Numbered from the stretch's first letter, positions 1-6,561 are shown. The stretch: 7,186 nucleotides of DNA from Methanoregula sp. (GCA_028705545.1 JAQWDG010000091.1:1-7186); one strand, 5' to 3'. Numbers and translations are program-made. Notes: generated by a model not told the origin, from the letters alone.

Positions 1-21
1 CCAAGCGGGTTTTTGGGGGAT

Positions 22-42
22 ACGATAAAAATCACGACGGAT
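22..42 (-). repeat. Copy 1 of an imperfect 21-bp direct repeat
   Basis: This segment matches 172-192 at 18 of 21 bases in the same orientation, about 150 bp away. Read on the minus strand, both copies start ATCCG, contain CGTGA followed by a T-rich run, and end TCGT. In one minus-strand frame they translate to IRRDFYR (this copy) and IRREFFR (the other), so the similarity is kept at peptide level too. Its function is unknown. It could be a piece of a dispersed intergenic repeat or a duplicated terminator-like element. Confidence 0.5.
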
Positions 43-171
43 ACAGACCATCAGGGACCAAGCGTATTTGGGCCTGTTTGGGCGGAGGATCTTTCGGGGG
101 GTCGCCCCTCTGCACAGGGCCAAAAAAGGGTCGTACCGAATGTGTCCATGACCTGTTAAACAGTAGTATAA

Positions 172-192
172 ACGAAAAAATTCACGTCGGAT
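172..192 (-). repeat. Copy 2 of an imperfect 21-bp direct repeat
   Basis: Partner of the copy at 22-42, with 18 of 21 bases identical. It lies just beyond the stop codon of the last operon gene, and its T-rich core includes the six-T run proposed as the transcription terminator. Repetition of a T-rich block here may mean two successive termination sites. Confidence 0.5.
175..180 (-). terminator. Putative oligo-T terminator of the pilus operon
   Basis: On the minus strand a run of six T residues lies about 26 bases past the TAG stop of the last operon gene. Archaeal RNA polymerase commonly terminates at oligo-T tracts with no required hairpin, so this is a reasonable end for the operon transcript. 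A second six-T run on the same strand (122-127) could act as a backup. No strong stem precedes either run. The assignment rests on position and composition only. Confidence 0.4.
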
Positions 193-205
193 GGGTTTGG
201 GGGAG

Positions 206-1210
206 CTACGACACACCCACCCGGATCTCCATCAGTTCCACGGTGACATCGACCGGGCAGGTCCGGTTGAGGGTATACGAGATCGAGCCTTCACGGGTTT
301 CATTAACAACAAAATTGTTTCCACAGGTGGCCGTGGTGTCAAGGGTAGAGAATGCCGCACCCCACCCCTGCAGGGTTGCATTCCTGAACGCTGCATCCGG
401 GCCGGAACCCGAAGTATCAGCTGCAACAGAGATCCCGGTCACATTCCCGTACGATACCCGGTGGACACTGGTCGTCAGGGTGATCGCACCGTACCCGTTG
501 CTGCTCGCAAACGTATGATCGGGATCGGTACGCAGACTCACCGCCCGAATCTCAATGCCGGAACAGGTGCCGTTAAGGGGAACGTATGCAGTAATTTCGG
601 AAGTATTCGTGATATCGTAGGAGGGGACAAGGGTCTGGTTACGCTCGTAACCGGTGCCGGCAAACGCCCGGGCAAACGATGCAACCGGTGTTGTCTGGTT
701 GCCCAGCGCCCCGCTGATGTTCCCGACAGTATCGTACGAGAGCGGGCTTGACCGGCGGCCCCCGTATTTGGTCACGTTGATGTAGCCGAACTGCCAGAGG
801 TATCCCTGGTCCTGCCAGAAATTTCCCTGTGGCTCGTACTCAACACTCACCAGAGTCCCGTTTACCGTAGTGATCATACCGTCCGTAGTTGTGAGATTCA
901 GCGTATAGACCGGCATCTCTTCAGTATGGACAGAGAGCGAACCCCCCGATTTTAACGGGTTGAAGACAACATCGCCCCCGCCCATCTGGACCGGTTCGGT
1001 AAGGGCGAGCCGGTCGCTGCGGGACGAAACCGCAAACGAGAGATCGGACGAGAACCGGTAAAACGCCTCTTCCACGTGTCCGATATGATCGATCTCGGCA
1101 GACTGTTTAAGCGACGGAATGTAGATCCCGTTAAAAACCGCAAGGAACGTGACAAGAGCCGCAAGGATCAGCATCACGGCAATGACCGGGGCCACTGCAT
1201 CGTCCCTCAC
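206..1210 (-). CDS. Large type IV pilin-like (minor pilin) surface protein
   Basis: A 334-residue protein whose first 30 residues look like an archaeal type IV pilin N-terminus: a short charged leader (MRDDAVAPVI) followed by an unbroken hydrophobic helix, about residues 5-28. The rest is an extracellular-type domain rich in Ser, Thr, Gly and Asn, with three cysteines (in GTCSG, ATCGN and RTCPV) and 12 N-X-S/T sequons, suggesting heavy N-glycosylation. The segment just after the helix (IPSLKQSAEIDHIGHVEEAF) resembles longer pilin-like proteins encoded beside archaeal pilus operons. The start is GTG at 1210, overlapping the previous gene's TGA as GTGA, which implies coupled translation; the next in-frame Met lies inside the helix, so the GTG is preferred. 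At 334 residues it is long for a main fibre subunit. A minor, tip or adhesin pilin is the likely role; its ligand is unknown. Confidence 0.8.
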   Translation of the reverse strand: MRDDAVAPVIAVMLILAALVTFLAVFNGIYIPSLKQSAEIDHIGHVEEAFYRFSSDLSFAVSSRSDRLALTEPVQMGGGDVVFNPLKSGGSLSVHTEEMPVYTLNLTTTDGMITTVNGTLVSVEYEPQGNFWQDQGYLWQFGYINVTKYGGRRSSPLSYDTVGNISGALGNQTTPVASFARAFAGTGYERNQTLVPSYDITNTSEITAYVPLNGTCSGIEIRAVSLRTDPDHTFASSNGYGAITLTTSVHRVSYGNVTGISVAADTSGSGPDAAFRNATLQGWGAAFSTLDTTATCGNNFVVNETREGSISYTLNRTCPVDVTVELMEIRVGVS

Positions 1211-1638
1211 GGTGAGCCCCCGATCTTCCCGGAGAAGAGAACGGCCCGGTCCGTTGCAAGGGTCACGCTTTCGTTTCCTGCAAGCGATGGATAATACACG
1301 GTCAGGCGGTCGCCAAGATCGAAGGCTTCGGTGTCGGGAACGTGGATAAAGGGCGGATCGCTTTTTAGTGTATAGGACGTTGTCACCGAATTATTCCCGG
1401 CTGCGACAATCACCCGCAGCGTATCGGTCTTCACCCAGTCCCCGCCCTTGTGCCAGAGCGTGATGTTACCCCCCGTGTCGTTTGCAAGCCGGATTGTCAC
1501 GCCCGGGCTCCTTTCCGCCGGCAGGTAATTTGCAAGCGATGCCGAAAAGACCGCGACGAGGATCAGTACGATCCCGATCATGAGCATCTCGCCGACAACC
1601 TCTGAAACCGCTCCCGTGTTCCGTTCTGTGTACTGCAT
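1207..1638 (-). CDS. Small archaeal type IV pilin-like protein
   Basis: A 143-residue protein with a typical archaeal type IV pilin N-terminal domain: the polar leader MQYTERNTG, then AVSEVVGEMLMIGIVLILVA, a hydrophobic assembly helix to about residue 38. Prepilin peptidase would be expected to cut just before the helix, near Gly9/Ala10. The C-terminal part is a compact beta-rich domain containing LWHKGGDWVKTDTLRV, which resembles the HxGGDxL signature common in small archaeal pilins. Four N-glycosylation sequons are present (Asn53, Asn58, Asn82, Asn122). The start ATG is 8 bases from a GAGG ribosome-binding site that overlaps the stop codon of the platform gene. The gene overlaps the next pilin-like gene by 4 bases, so the two are probably made as a pair. 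It is probably a minor or priming pilin, though it could be the main subunit. Confidence 0.85.
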   Translation of the reverse strand: MQYTERNTGAVSEVVGEMLMIGIVLILVAVFSASLANYLPAERSPGVTIRLANDTGGNITLWHKGGDWVKTDTLRVIVAAGNNSVTTSYTLKSDPPFIHVPDTEAFDLGDRLTVYYPSLAGNESVTLATDRAVLFSGKIGGSP

Positions 1639-1645
1639 CAGATAT

Positions 1646-1652
1646 CCCTCAC
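1646..1652 (-). promoter_or_regulatory. Ribosome-binding site overlapping the upstream stop codon
   Basis: On the minus strand GTGAGGG contains both the TGA stop of the platform-protein gene (1651-1649) and a GAGG Shine-Dalgarno core, 8 bases before the pilin ATG at 1638. A ribosome finishing the upstream gene stands on the next gene's binding site, a classic coupling layout that fixes this start. Confidence 0.75.
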
Positions 1653-3481
1653 ACTACAAAAACAAACATGACAACTGCCGCCGCGAGCAGCACGATCGAA
1701 TGCTTGAAGCCGGCAAGGATGCTGTTTGAGGAGAACTGGCCGGCCATGATCCCGGAGAAAAGCCCGAGCACGATCCCGATCCGGAACATGTCGGTGACGT
1801 TCTGCGCCAGATTGAAGTTGATGTTGTACGTGGAGAAACTGGACATGAAAGGTCCGTTGAGCTGGAATGCGGTGTACAGGTAGATGCCAAACGAGAGGTA
1901 GATTATCATCACGTACACGATGGTGGTGTTGGCCCGCTCGCGTTTCATTTTGAGATAATGCTCGAAATCCGTGATCGCGATCAGGAAGATCTCGCGGAGG
2001 TTCGAGGTTATCTCGCTTGCTTTTACCAAAAGCGAGATCGCACGCTTAACCGAAACGACGCCGATCCGGTTCTCCATCCGGACAAGCGCCGAGTTCACAT
2101 AGGCGCCGTTTCCCACATCGCGGGAGACAAACGAGAGTTCGGAACTCAACAGACCCAGCTTCGCGGTGGCGATCCGCTGAATGGCATCCGGCAGCGTGAG
2201 CCCGATATCGGTCATATCGGCAAGTTCCCGCAAAAATTCCGGGATGTTATTCTCGATGTTGCTGACATACCAGCGGCGCCCTTCAAAGGCAAGGGCAACG
2301 GGCGCCATGAACGCGATGATGAGAAGGCAGATCTCCGCTTCTGCCGTGTTTGCAGGAAAGATGCTCCCGCCCGCCCCGGCCATAAAAAAAACGGCAACGA
2401 CACACGCACATAGTGCGCCTGCGATAACGCTGTACAGGTAATCGGACATATAGGTGCGCAGCGGGTGGCGCAGTTTCTCGTAGATCCCGAACTGTTTTTT
2501 CTTCTCCTCGATATTCCGGTAGAATTCCCGGTCGTCCAGGACGGTCCCGGCTCCTGCCGCACCTGCCGGCCCGAATCCGAACTCCACGACTTCCTTTCGG
2601 CGGATCCCGAGGTCCTCGGGAGGAAGCATGAGGGAGAGGATCCAGATCATGATGATGGCCCCGGCCGGGATGCACACGAACATAAAGGGAAGGAGCCAGT
2701 CCATCGTACCCTTGCTTGTCATCCCCTGCGCGACAATCATAATGATGAGCGCGATGGGGCCGGCGACAAACGCCGAGACGTAGACCTCGGCCATGATCTC
2801 GATTGTCTTTAACACGGCATCGAGCTCGCGCCGGGCCTGCTCGTGGAAGTAACGGGTTTTTGATGCAAGGTACGCGGTGACGTCGCCGCCGCTCTCAAAC
2901 ACCATCCCCATGTCGTTGATAAAATCCCGCATAAGGGGGGAGGGGGTTGTCTGCTGGAGGTTGTGCATGGCCGTAATCAGGTCGTCGCCAAAGAGTTCCA
3001 CGTCCCGGACGATCTGGCCGAACTCGCAGGAGACCTCGCCAAACATTGCCTTATCCTCGTAAATGCGCCGGATGACCGCAAACGGCGGCATGGTGGTCGA
3101 GAGGGCCTGCATGTACGAGACCGCGTACGGCAGATCGAGCTCGATCTTCGTTTTCCTTCCCCGTGCAACAAGTGTCGGGTACAGGATCTGGACAAGGAAC
3201 AGCCCCGGGACGCAAGAAAGAAAGAAGAGGATCCAGAAGAGCAGCGGGGGGATGAGGGAAAAAAGCCCGAAATCGTACCCGGTGACGGTGATAAAAAGGT
3301 ACAGCCCGCAAAAGACCGCACCGGAAGCAGCGGTGTTAAAAAAAACCTCCCGAAGGTATTTCTCCGGGGTCACCGGGAGGTGGGCGGCAAAGATGTCCCG
3401 GCCAAGCTGTGTCCCGAAAACCGGCATACCCAGATGCTCGCACCACGATCCTGCACGGGAAAAGAACGGGGAGTCTGCCAT
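1649..3481 (-). CDS. Type IV pilus/secretion platform protein, TadC/FlaJ-like (two T2SSF domains)
   Basis: A 610-residue polytopic membrane protein of the FlaJ/TadC/PilC platform family, which sits in the cytoplasmic membrane, contacts the assembly ATPase and turns its motion into pilin insertion. Hydrophobic segments lie at about 50-70, 73-104, 233-252, 262-287, 347-369, 380-400, 519-541, 566-583 and 591-610. Two cytoplasmic helical T2SSF-type domains alternate with them: about 114-230, opening with ELDLPYAVSYMQALSTTMPP, a hallmark of archaeal members; and about 412-515, opening IPEFLRELADMTDIGLTL. Duplication of the T2SSF domain and this length are normal for archaeal members. The start ATG has a GGTGA ribosome-binding site 8 bases upstream, at the end of the ATPase gene. 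Directly following the ATPase is the standard arrangement for these systems. Family assignment is firm; whether the machine builds an adhesive pilus or another fibre is not shown. Confidence 0.92.
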   Translation of the reverse strand: MADSPFFSRAGSWCEHLGMPVFGTQLGRDIFAAHLPVTPEKYLREVFFNTAASGAVFCGLYLFITVTGYDFGLFSLIPPLLFWILFFLSCVPGLFLVQILYPTLVARGRKTKIELDLPYAVSYMQALSTTMPPFAVIRRIYEDKAMFGEVSCEFGQIVRDVELFGDDLITAMHNLQQTTPSPLMRDFINDMGMVFESGGDVTAYLASKTRYFHEQARRELDAVLKTIEIMAEVYVSAFVAGPIALIIMIVAQGMTSKGTMDWLLPFMFVCIPAGAIIMIWILSLMLPPEDLGIRRKEVVEFGFGPAGAAGAGTVLDDREFYRNIEEKKKQFGIYEKLRHPLRTYMSDYLYSVIAGALCACVVAVFFMAGAGGSIFPANTAEAEICLLIIAFMAPVALAFEGRRWYVSNIENNIPEFLRELADMTDIGLTLPDAIQRIATAKLGLLSSELSFVSRDVGNGAYVNSALVRMENRIGVVSVKRAISLLVKASEITSNLREIFLIAITDFEHYLKMKRERANTTIVYVMIIYLSFGIYLYTAFQLNGPFMSSFSTYNINFNLAQNVTDMFRIGIVLGLFSGIMAGQFSSNSILAGFKHSIVLLAAAVVMFVFVV

Positions 3482-3489
3482 TTTTTATT

Positions 3490-3494
3490 TCACC
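3490..3494 (-). promoter_or_regulatory. Ribosome-binding site of the platform gene, inside the ATPase stop
   Basis: Minus-strand GGTGA (3494-3490) both supplies the TGA stop of the ATPase gene and complements the archaeal 16S rRNA tail, 8 bases before the ATG at 3481. The platform gene is thus translationally coupled to the motor gene. Confidence 0.65.
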
Positions 3495-5658
3495 GGAAAT
3501 CGTAGATGGCATGGGCAAGGTCACGGATATCCGGTGACGGTACATCGAGAGCAACGGTGAGGAACTCTTCGCGTTTTTTGAGGTCTTCTTCCACCTGTTC
3601 CGGCGTCCACCCGCGGATTGCCGCAATCTCGTTAAGGACCCGGGAAGGACCGGGAATGCGCCGGAACGTGTCGGTGCGGATGTCCCACTCGAAGAGTTTT
3701 TTCGGGACGATTGTCCCGGTGGAATCTACGCTAATCTCGTTGATGGCAAGGCAGCGTCGGATACGCTGGCCGGCATACAGGGAGAGTGACTGGTTTACCA
3801 CGAGATCGAGCGCCGTGAACATGACCGGCGGGACGCTGATTGGCTCGTGCGTTAACCGGTTTATCGCTTCCTGCACGCTTCCTGCATGGATTGTCGAGAG
3901 CGTGGCATGGCCGGTGTTCATGGCCTGGAAGAGTGTCTGGGCCTCGTGCCCTCTGACTTCCCCGACAATGATGTACTCGGGCCGCTGCCGCATCGAGGAC
4001 TTAAGGAGGGAGAAGAGATCGATGTCGCCGACCGTGCCGGCGGTGGTAAGTTCCCGGGTCTGGGTGGCCAGCCAGTTGCTGTGCGGGAGCTGGATCTCGT
4101 GGGTGTCTTCGAGCGAGACTATCTTTGCGTTGAGCGGGATGAAAAGCGAGATCGCGTTCATCGTGGTGGTCTTGCCGCTCGCGGTGCCCCCGGCAATGAT
4201 CATGCTTCTCCGGTGCTCGATAACCAGCCAGAGGAACGCGAGGATCTCCGCACTGTACGTCCCGAGGCGGATAAGATCGAGCGGGGTCATGGGTTCGGCC
4301 CGGAACTTCCGGATCGTAAAGGAACTGCCCCGCAGGGAGACGACATTGCTGTAGGTTACCTGCACCCGGGAGCCGCCGGGCAGGGTGGCGTCGACCATCG
4401 GGTTCGTGAGCGAGATCTGCTTGTTGGCCTTCTGGGCGAGCCTGAGGACAACCTGGTTGAGTTCGTCGTCGCAAAACCGGATACTTGTCGGGAGGCTGCC
4501 GTAGATCCGGTGGAAGACGAAGACCGGGAGATCTCCGCCGTTACAGCTGATGTCTTCGAGCGCCGGGTCCTGCATGAGCGGTTCGAGCGGGCCGAATCCC
4601 GAGAGGTCGCGGCGTAAAAAGTACGACAGGATCTCCAGCCGTTCGTCTGCAATGCCCGGGTAAAATTCGCGGATGACCGGGTCGGTGCGGTCTCGGCCGA
4701 GCGTTTTTGCCGGGGGGTGGTCCGGGTCGTCGTAGACGATTACCCGGCGCAGCCGGGCGTAAGTCTCCTGCAGGACGACCTGCTCCCGGCCGGAGAGGAC
4801 CGGTTCTACAACGGTATAGGTGAATCCCAGGTCTCCCCTTCGGACGATCTTGACATACACATAGGGGGATTCGATCCAGTACTCGCCGAGCGTCCCGGGG
4901 GTCTTCGTTTCCGGGATGGGGATCTCCGGGGAGGGTCCAGGTACTTGCCCGGCATGCTGCTCCGGAGGAGCGCCCAGAGGCGGTCCCGGTTCCTGCGTGG
5001 CCGTAGCACAACCGGGGCCAGGATCACTGAACCGGCAGCAAAGAGCCATAACCGTGAGGGCAATGAGGGCGAGCGAGACCGCACCGGACAGGACGATAGC
5101 GGCAAGGGGAATGCAGGCAAAGAGTGCTATGTACCCGGTCGCTGCCGCCGCCACACCGGATCCTGCGATCAACAGATCACCGGTGAGCGTCCGGCTGCCC
5201 ATCCGGGCGGTGAGGGTGCAAAGCCTAGCGGACAGGTCAGCCGGACCAGAAACAGGTGCTGTCCTTTCAGGTTCCGCACCCGAAGTGCCGGAACGGGACC
5301 GGCACCGGAGTGCGGCTGCAGTAAGGTACAGGAATATAACCGATATTGTGCCGGAGACCGCGATGGCAGGGATCGGGATTGCAACAAAGAGCGCCAGGTA
5401 ACCGGTTACGAAGGTAACACCAAGCGATGCCGCAATGAGCAGATTGCCCCGAGCCGTGCGATCTCCCATATACCCCGGCAGACTGCAAATCCGGGGGTAC
5501 AGGTTTTTTTCGGGTAAAACCGGTGCCGGTCCGCGTTCTTCCGCAGGGTCCGGTTCTCCGGATCCGAAAGTACTTTTCCGGGACATTACCGTACCGAACC
5601 GGCTCCGGCACCCGGTGAAAAACTCCCGGGCCCGGGCAGGAAACGTACGGGCGTTCAT
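3490..5658 (-). CDS. Type IV pilus/secretion ATPase (PilB/GspE/TadA-like) with duplicated N-terminal membrane module
   Basis: A 722-residue protein. The C-terminal 470 residues are a complete archaeal secretion ATPase, the hexameric motor powering pilin assembly. Numbered from the ATG at 5658: Walker A GGTASGKT at 490-497; Asp box VSLEDTHEIQL with Glu517, Asp518 and Glu521; Walker B region RPEYIIVGEVRG with Glu567; His box TGHATLSTIHAGS with His584 and His591. All key residues are intact. The N-domain (about 255-440) includes LSGFGPLEPLMQDPALEDIS and NPMVDATLPGGSRVQVTYSN, typical of the archaeal TadA/VirB11-like branch. Oddly, residues 53-122 and 142-211 are two copies of a 70-residue module, each with two hydrophobic segments, followed by a Pro-rich linker (about 212-250). 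Family members are usually soluble. The ATG overlaps the upstream stop as ATGA; an in-frame GTG at 5673 would add five residues. The next gene is its expected platform partner. Confidence 0.92.
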   Translation of the reverse strand: MNARTFPARAREFFTGCRSRFGTVMSRKSTFGSGEPDPAEERGPAPVLPEKNLYPRICSLPGYMGDRTARGNLLIAASLGVTFVTGYLALFVAIPIPAIAVSGTISVIFLYLTAAALRCRSRSGTSGAEPERTAPVSGPADLSARLCTLTARMGSRTLTGDLLIAGSGVAAAATGYIALFACIPLAAIVLSGAVSLALIALTVMALCCRFSDPGPGCATATQEPGPPLGAPPEQHAGQVPGPSPEIPIPETKTPGTLGEYWIESPYVYVKIVRRGDLGFTYTVVEPVLSGREQVVLQETYARLRRVIVYDDPDHPPAKTLGRDRTDPVIREFYPGIADERLEILSYFLRRDLSGFGPLEPLMQDPALEDISCNGGDLPVFVFHRIYGSLPTSIRFCDDELNQVVLRLAQKANKQISLTNPMVDATLPGGSRVQVTYSNVVSLRGSSFTIRKFRAEPMTPLDLIRLGTYSAEILAFLWLVIEHRRSMIIAGGTASGKTTTMNAISLFIPLNAKIVSLEDTHEIQLPHSNWLATQTRELTTAGTVGDIDLFSLLKSSMRQRPEYIIVGEVRGHEAQTLFQAMNTGHATLSTIHAGSVQEAINRLTHEPISVPPVMFTALDLVVNQSLSLYAGQRIRRCLAINEISVDSTGTIVPKKLFEWDIRTDTFRRIPGPSRVLNEIAAIRGWTPEQVEEDLKKREEFLTVALDVPSPDIRDLAHAIYDFR
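5026..5235 (-). repeat. ATPase membrane module, copy B
   Basis: This encodes residues 142-211 of the ATPase and is about 47% identical (33 of 70, ungapped) to copy A. Shared residues include Cys147, the MGxRT motif, GxLLIA, TGYxALF, IP and SG. Two hydrophobic stretches (about 161-184 and 185-208) suggest a membrane hairpin, ending in the cysteine/arginine-containing tail LCCRFS. The two copies are clearly diverged at DNA level, so the duplication is not recent. Confidence 0.8.
5293..5502 (-). repeat. ATPase membrane module, copy A
   Basis: This encodes residues 53-122 of the ATPase. It opens with a short polar stretch (LYPRICSLPGYMGDRT) containing a cysteine also present in copy B, followed by two hydrophobic segments (about 72-95 and 96-117) and an Arg-rich cytoplasmic-type tail (RCRSR). 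Four membrane segments over the two copies would leave both the N-terminus and the catalytic core in the cytoplasm, consistent with an active motor. Confidence 0.8.
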
Positions 5659-6446
5659 ACGCCCGGCCCCCACGGGCCCGGTCTGCGGATCGGGGCTGTT
5701 GTAGCCTGCCCTGCAGGAGCAGCGGTTGCAACCGGTGTCGGATCGCCGCTTGCAAGCGAGAGGGTGATGTCGAGATAATTTCCTTCGATGGTGATGAGGT
5801 ACTCACCGGCTCCGTAGATCGTAATCGACCGGTCAGTCCTGTTCGAACTGAATTCCTGTGCATATCCATCCTGTGCAACGACCTTATGCGTCCGGTTATC
5901 GGTCACCGTGATCGTGCAGTACGGCCGGTTTACCGGAACACTCAGGGTACCCCGGCACGAATCCGGATCGCTGAGGCAGTCGTACTTCGGGTTGATAGTA
6001 AAATAAATAAAAAACGGGCCTTTTGTAACGTTGACCCCGAGCCCGACCGGTGCACCGCCCAGCGTGTATGTCCGGGTAAACGAGGGCGTAACATACCGGG
6101 GGGTGAGGGGGGTCTGGTTGATCCGGGTGCCGTGCTGGACCGGGTAGGGATCCGGAGTAACCTGGGGTGCGGCGCTGAACACCTGAAGGCCGGATCCTGC
6201 CGTTGCTGTCGGTATGGGAGAGGTTGGCCGGATCTGCACGGGGGGTGTGACCGCACCAATGGCGGAACCGGGCGGGCCATTCGGTACTGCCACGGTTTCA
6301 TTCCCGGGGTCAAGAGATTGCTGGACCAGCCGCACGCAGCCGCAGGTGCCGGCCATGAGCAGAAGTACCAGAAGGAGGGCCGGTACGATACCGTTCATTT
6401 CTTTGGGATGTACCTTCGGACAGCGTCCCGATCGGATCCGTTTCAT
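5655..6446 (-). CDS. Putative secreted or lipid-anchored accessory protein, first gene of the pilus operon
   Basis: A 263-residue protein I do not recognise. It begins with a basic N-region (MKRIRSGRCPKVHPKE) and a strongly hydrophobic stretch (about 19-34: GIVPALLLVLLLMAG), ending TCGC, a non-canonical lipobox-like site with Cys35 or Cys37 as possible lipid-modified residues. A Pro/Thr/Ser-rich spacer (about 45-125) leads to a probable beta-rich domain (about 126-233) with Cys157, Cys164 and Cys177, then a short Pro-rich tail. Five N-glycosylation sequons fit an exported protein. The ATG at 6446 was chosen because GGAG lies 7 bases upstream and a TATA box precedes it; a longer GTG start at 6503 would put that TATA box inside the gene. 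The stop overlaps the ATPase start (ATGA), so it belongs to the operon. A role as a pilus-associated envelope protein is inferred from position only. Confidence 0.75.
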   Translation of the reverse strand: MKRIRSGRCPKVHPKEMNGIVPALLLVLLLMAGTCGCVRLVQQSLDPGNETVAVPNGPPGSAIGAVTPPVQIRPTSPIPTATAGSGLQVFSAAPQVTPDPYPVQHGTRINQTPLTPRYVTPSFTRTYTLGGAPVGLGVNVTKGPFFIYFTINPKYDCLSDPDSCRGTLSVPVNRPYCTITVTDNRTHKVVAQDGYAQEFSSNRTDRSITIYGAGEYLITIEGNYLDITLSLASGDPTPVATAAPAGQATTAPIRRPGPWGPGV

Positions 6447-6453
6447 CCTTTTT

Positions 6454-6457
6454 CTCC
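6454..6457 (-). promoter_or_regulatory. Ribosome-binding site GGAG of the first operon gene
   Basis: Minus-strand GGAG stands 7 bases before the ATG at 6446. This strong, well-spaced Shine-Dalgarno core decides that start over the upstream GTG at 6503 and over an internal ATG at 6398, which has no comparable site. Confidence 0.7.
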
Positions 6458-6484
6458 ACGATTTGTAACCTGTGTTGCCCTGAA

Positions 6485-6492
6485 CTATATAC
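6485..6492 (-). promoter_or_regulatory. Putative archaeal TATA box of the pilus operon
   Basis: On the minus strand GTATATAG fits the archaeal TATA-box pattern. Placed about 40 bases before the start codon, it predicts a transcript start about 25 bases downstream, giving a leader of roughly 15-20 bases that just holds the GGAG ribosome-binding site. The G-rich sequence immediately upstream (ATTGGGCG) would occupy the BRE position but is not the usual A-rich form. No experimental support. Confidence 0.5.
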
Positions 6493-6513
6493 CGCCCAAT
6501 CACAAAAGACTAT

Positions 6514-6561
6514 TTGTTTTAATTCAAATTGATCTGATCAATTAAAATAGCATTAAAACAA
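6514..6561. promoter_or_regulatory. Nested palindrome, candidate operator in the divergent control region
   Basis: Two perfect inverted repeats are nested in this AT-rich stretch. The inner one is AATTGATCTGATCAATT (6527-6543, two 8-base arms around one base). The outer one pairs TTGTTTTAAT (6514-6523) with ATTAAAACAA (6552-6561). Their symmetry axes differ by only about 2-3 bases. The element lies about 20 bp upstream of the operon's TATA box and overlaps a possible TATA box for the rightward pilin gene, a position from which a bound dimer or tetramer could control both directions. The regulator is not identified. Confidence 0.5.
6542..6549 (+). promoter_or_regulatory. Possible TATA box for the rightward pilin gene
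   Basis: TTAAAATA resembles the archaeal TATA pattern and overlaps the right arm of the inner palindrome. If used, transcription would begin near 6572, giving the pilin mRNA an unusually long leader of about 100 bases. Other AT-rich sites lie nearby, so this is tentative. Confidence 0.3.

Larger units (their letters stand above)
1..205. other. Non-coding flank downstream of the pilus operon
   Basis: No convincing gene lies here. Seen directly: two 21-base segments (22-42 and 172-192) match at 18 of 21 positions in the same orientation; the heptamer CCAAGCG occurs at 1-7 and 58-64, each time followed by a TTTGG-containing stretch; a small GC-rich inverted repeat lies at 96-110; and CTGTTAAACAG (153-163) is a perfect short dyad. 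The minus strand is open in one frame across the whole region to the left edge, but without a clear start or ribosome-binding site. The region probably holds the operon's transcription end and may include part of a dispersed repeat. Confidence 0.6.

Noticed and set aside
96..110. GC-rich hairpin as an intrinsic terminator
   Set aside because: The stem is only six pairs, including one G-T, and neither strand has a T run directly after it.
78..518. Plus-strand open frame of 146 codons
   Set aside because: It mostly lies antisense to the C-terminal part of the large pilin-like gene, has no credible ribosome-binding site, and its product has no recognisable features.
3886..4617. Long plus-strand open frame antisense to the ATPase
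   Set aside because: It mirrors a conserved ATPase core containing intact catalytic motifs. Antisense open frames are expected in GC-rich coding DNA, and the predicted product is low-complexity and charged.
5659..5673. Upstream GTG start (5673) for the ATPase
   Set aside because: It adds only five residues. The ATG at 5658 overlaps the previous stop as ATGA, matching the coupling seen across the operon. The GTG cannot be fully excluded.
6447..6503. Upstream GTG start (6503) for the accessory protein
   Set aside because: It would place the putative TATA box inside the coding region and lacks a ribosome-binding site, while the ATG at 6446 has GGAG at ideal spacing.
5886..6545. Plus-strand open frame of 219 codons opposite the accessory gene
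   Set aside because: The minus-strand gene has a ribosome-binding site, TATA box, signal-like N-terminus and operon overlap. The plus frame has none of these and reads through the divergent promoter region.
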